Source: Oligosphaeraceae bacterium (GTDB lineage: Bacteria; Verrucomicrobiota; Lentisphaeria; Oligosphaerales; Oligosphaeraceae). From it: a DNA stretch of 6,938 bases. The position numbers were made by a program, and so were the translations under genes. Shown in pieces: positions 6,041 through 6,938 of this stretch. Positions within the stretch are counted from its first letter, which is position 1; each line of letters opens with the position of its first letter. The notes under the pieces were generated by a model. It did not search any database. It was not told where the DNA came from and worked only from the letters and a program-made list of their open reading frames with translations. The stretch covers positions 1-6,938 of the forward strand of contig JAAYYJ010000145.1 of assembly GCA_012515455.1 (NCBI GenBank), read 5' to 3'.

Positions 6041-6079
6041 CCAGGCTAAAAGCCTAGCATGGTTAAGCGCCTGCAGCGC
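6041..6079 (+). repeat. Composite repeat motif, copy 2
   Basis: AGGCT-AAA-AGCCT (5-bp stem), then AGCATGGTTAAGC, then GCGC-CTGCA-GCGC. The same order of parts recurs inverted at 6391-6435. It follows REP-like hairpin C by 25 bp in the same orientation. Confidence 0.6.
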
Positions 6080-6120
6080 AGATAAGGGATTCAGAACCAC
6101 TGTGACAGGTCTCTCTTTTT

Positions 6121-6158
6121 TTCACAACATTTCGCACATTACCGACATATACCCAATT
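6121..6158 (-). repeat. Inverted copy of the 53-bp unit
   Basis: The minus strand reads CAATTGG...GGTAATGTGCGAAAT, then GTTGTGAA, matching the 53-bp unit from CCAATCGG through TGTGCGAAAT and CTTGTGA; 21 of 22 bases agree over the core (TTCACAACATTTCGCACATTACC at 6121-6143 on the plus strand). With the direct copy at 5709-5731 it forms an imperfect terminal-inverted-repeat pair enclosing about 435 bp that hold REP-like hairpins A-C. Confidence 0.7.
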
Positions 6159-6201
6159 GTCAATGACAACTCAAATTGGCGCCACATTTGTCATGCAGGG
6201 G

Positions 6202-6228
6202 TAACAACAGCACCTGTTGGTTATTTTT
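6202..6228 (+). terminator. Weak hairpin followed by T5
   Basis: TAACAACAG pairs with CTGTTGGTTA (nine pairs, one bulged G) over a CAC loop and is followed by TTTTT. The shape is terminator-like, but the stem is AT-rich and no gene or confident promoter lies upstream on this strand. If real, it would end a non-coding transcript from the repeat region. Confidence 0.3.
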
Positions 6229-6269
6229 GGTCTGAATCAGGATTGCATAGAGAAAAATCTGCTTCTTAG

Positions 6270-6290
6270 GGTGCTTCAATGTGGAGCACC
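6270..6290. repeat. 8-bp hairpin in the gene-free region
   Basis: GGTGCTTC and GGAGCACC pair over eight positions (one T.G) with an AATGT loop. There is no GTAG border and no T-run, so it belongs neither with the REP-like set nor with a terminator. Confidence 0.35.
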
Positions 6291-6390
6291 GCGCGTATCA
6301 AAAATGGCGCCGATTTTGATTATCATCCACACCAGTCAAACCGGGGAACTACATGGGACACATCAACAGAACAAGACAATGTAATACTTT

Positions 6391-6435
6391 GCGCCGAAGG
6401 CGCTTAACCATGCATCCACCCTAGTCTTTCAGCCT
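6391..6435 (-). repeat. Composite repeat motif, copy 3
   Basis: Read on the minus strand: AGGCT-GAA-AGACT, a short spacer, then GCATGGTTAAGC and GCGCC-TTC-GGCGC. The 12-base word GCATGGTTAAGC is identical to copy 2, and the terminal GCGC hairpin differs only in loop and stem detail. A TGGGGG-ATG-CCCCCA hairpin (6435-6449) joins it to REP-like hairpin D. Confidence 0.6.
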
Positions 6436-6456
6436 GGGGGATGCCCCCAAAGCAGG

Positions 6457-6476
6457 GCGCCTTGTAGAGGCGCTAC
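6457..6476 (-). repeat. REP-like GTAG hairpin D
   Basis: GCGCCT and AGGCGC form a 6-bp stem with a TGTAG loop, bordered by CTAC (GTAG on the minus strand). The stem sequence is changed from hairpins A-C (CGCC instead of TGCC) but stays fully paired, and the GTAG word is kept. Confidence 0.6.
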
Positions 6477-6507
6477 AGGAGATCCATTGCAAAAATTCCG
6501 CCCCCCT

Positions 6508-6532
6508 CCATTTACTGTCCCCCCAAAAATGG
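6508..6532. repeat. CCATTT/AAATGG inverted repeat around a C-run
   Basis: 6-bp arms with a 13-nt loop containing CCCCCC, in a stretch (6501-6555) with three C-runs on one strand. It could be the eroded end of an insertion sequence, but no transposase fragment is present, so this is a weak call. Confidence 0.25.
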
Positions 6533-6555
6533 TTGCGTCAAGTTTATACCCCCAA

Positions 6556-6586
6556 CGAAAAATTAGTAAATGTGCGAAGATTGGTG
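6556..6586 (+). repeat. Dispersed copy of the 53-bp repeat end
   Basis: CGAAAAATTAGTAAATGTGC and the following GAAGATTGGTG match 5593-5623 at 28 of 31 positions. Both copies share the GAAGATT variant, which differs from the other tandem copies. It lies 72 bp before the 104-bp array. Confidence 0.65.
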
Positions 6587-6657
6587 CTTGATTATCGCCG
6601 CAGAAGCGCCGTTTTCGATTGTCTCGGAATGACTTGGTTTGCACCGGAAAGAAAGAT

Positions 6658-6938
6658 AGCAGCTGCCCCCGGCAGGCGGATCTAGGATCCCCAGCTGAAA
6701 TGCTGGTGCTGACCCCATCGCACCAGCTCCTGCGGCTGGAATTCTTGGTCCCTGACTGAGAAGCAGCTGCCCCCGGCAGGCGGATCTAGGATCCCCAACT
6801 GAAATGCAGGTGCTGACCCGATCGCATCAGCTCCTGTGGCTGGAATTCTTGGTCCCTGACTGAGAAGCAGCTGCCCCCGGCAGGCGGATATAGGATCCCC
6901 AACTGAAATGCAGGTGCTGACCCGATCGTACCAGCTCC
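6658..6938 (+). repeat. 104-bp tandem repeat array, 2.7 copies, continues off the window
   Basis: Copies start at AGCAGCTG at 6658, 6762 and 6866, an exact 104-bp period; the third is cut by the window end after 73 bases. Copies 1 and 2 differ at 5 of 104 positions, and copies 2 and 3 at 3 of 73. The unit is rich in palindromes: GCAGCTGC, CTGCC-CCC-GGCAG, GGATC-TAG-GATCC, GAATTC, and, in copies 2 and 3, CGATCG. Because 104 is not a multiple of three, reading frames shift at each copy, and I found no long ORF across the array, so it is almost certainly non-coding. It could be a satellite-like array or a series of structured RNA units. It does not look like CRISPR (no unique spacers). Confidence 0.93.

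Larger units (their letters stand above)
5592..6938. other. Gene-free, repeat-dense region (about 1.35 kb)
   Basis: No credible protein gene is present: the only open frames (on the minus strand at 5350-5812 and 6429-6644) run through repeats and hairpins and encode low-complexity or repeat-derived peptides. Base composition falls compared with the coding part. Besides the repeats listed separately, it holds T8 runs at 5782-5789 and about 6115-6122, a TTTGTACAAA palindrome at 5760-5769, and a TTGTCA-A-TGACAA dyad at 6157-6169. No tRNA or rRNA was recognised. Confidence 0.75.

Noticed and set aside
6501..6555. G-quadruplex on the minus strand
   Set aside because: The G-runs are separated by loops of about 15-25 bases, too long for a convincing quadruplex.
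6429..6644. Minus-strand ORF of 71 aa
   Set aside because: It spans a REP-like hairpin, a C-run stretch and a dispersed repeat; no protein family features and no ribosome site noted.
6658..6938. CRISPR array interpretation of the 104-bp repeats
   Set aside because: Copies are contiguous and near identical over their whole length, with no unique spacers.
6658..6938. Integron attC cassette array
   Set aside because: No GTTRRRY/RYYYAAC core sites and no cassette ORFs between copies.

Overview
The window is 6,938 bp and falls into two parts: about 5.6 kb of GC-rich genes (1-5591) and about 1.35 kb of AT-richer, gene-free, repeat-dense DNA (5592-6938). The gene content is a GFO/IDH/MocA oxidoreductase, a xylose-isomerase-like TIM barrel, a divergent GH78 rhamnosidase-like enzyme and a protein tail with a CBM9-like domain. 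Together with an L27 that begins MAHKKGQSSSRNGRDS, this suggests a polysaccharide- or glycoside-degrading bacterium of the PVC group, most likely Lentisphaerota/Victivallales. The assignment is from recall of family flavour, not from a search, and is held at moderate confidence.

Layout. 3-893 (+) is the 3' part of a large protein that enters from the left edge. It converges on four minus-strand genes across a strong two-way hairpin terminator (941-975). In transcription order the minus-strand genes are a GH78-like glycosidase (5591-3702), a sugar isomerase/epimerase-like TIM barrel (3620-2814), ribosomal protein L27 rpmA (2654-2397) and a MocA-type oxidoreductase (2279-1002). rpmA has its own likely promoter (2721-2748), a textbook Shine-Dalgarno (2661-2666) and a very clear intrinsic terminator with T8 (2329-2375). 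It is therefore a self-contained housekeeping unit lodged inside a sugar-catabolism cluster, without rplU or obg visible.

Likely cooperation. Glycosidase, TIM-barrel isomerase/lyase-like protein and MocA oxidoreductase are the parts expected for cleaving and remodelling a deoxy-sugar glycoside, possibly with an oxidise-then-eliminate step. This is inference from families and neighbourhood; no transporter or regulator is visible.

Repeat island. Three distinct repeat families occupy 5593-6938. (i) A 53-bp unit is repeated three times at 5605-5763. It starts one base from the GH78 start codon and has an inverted copy at 6121-6158 and a dispersed copy at 6556-6586. (ii) Four short hairpins, each bordered by the tetranucleotide GTAG, match the format of REP sequences mobilised by RAYT transposases. 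They are interleaved with a second composite motif (AGGCT hairpin plus GCATGGTTAAGC). (iii) A 104-bp palindrome-rich tandem array begins at 6658 and runs off the right edge after 2.7 copies. The unit length is not a multiple of three, no long ORF crosses the array, and the variants between copies mostly keep RNA pairing. This array is the strongest candidate for something undescribed.
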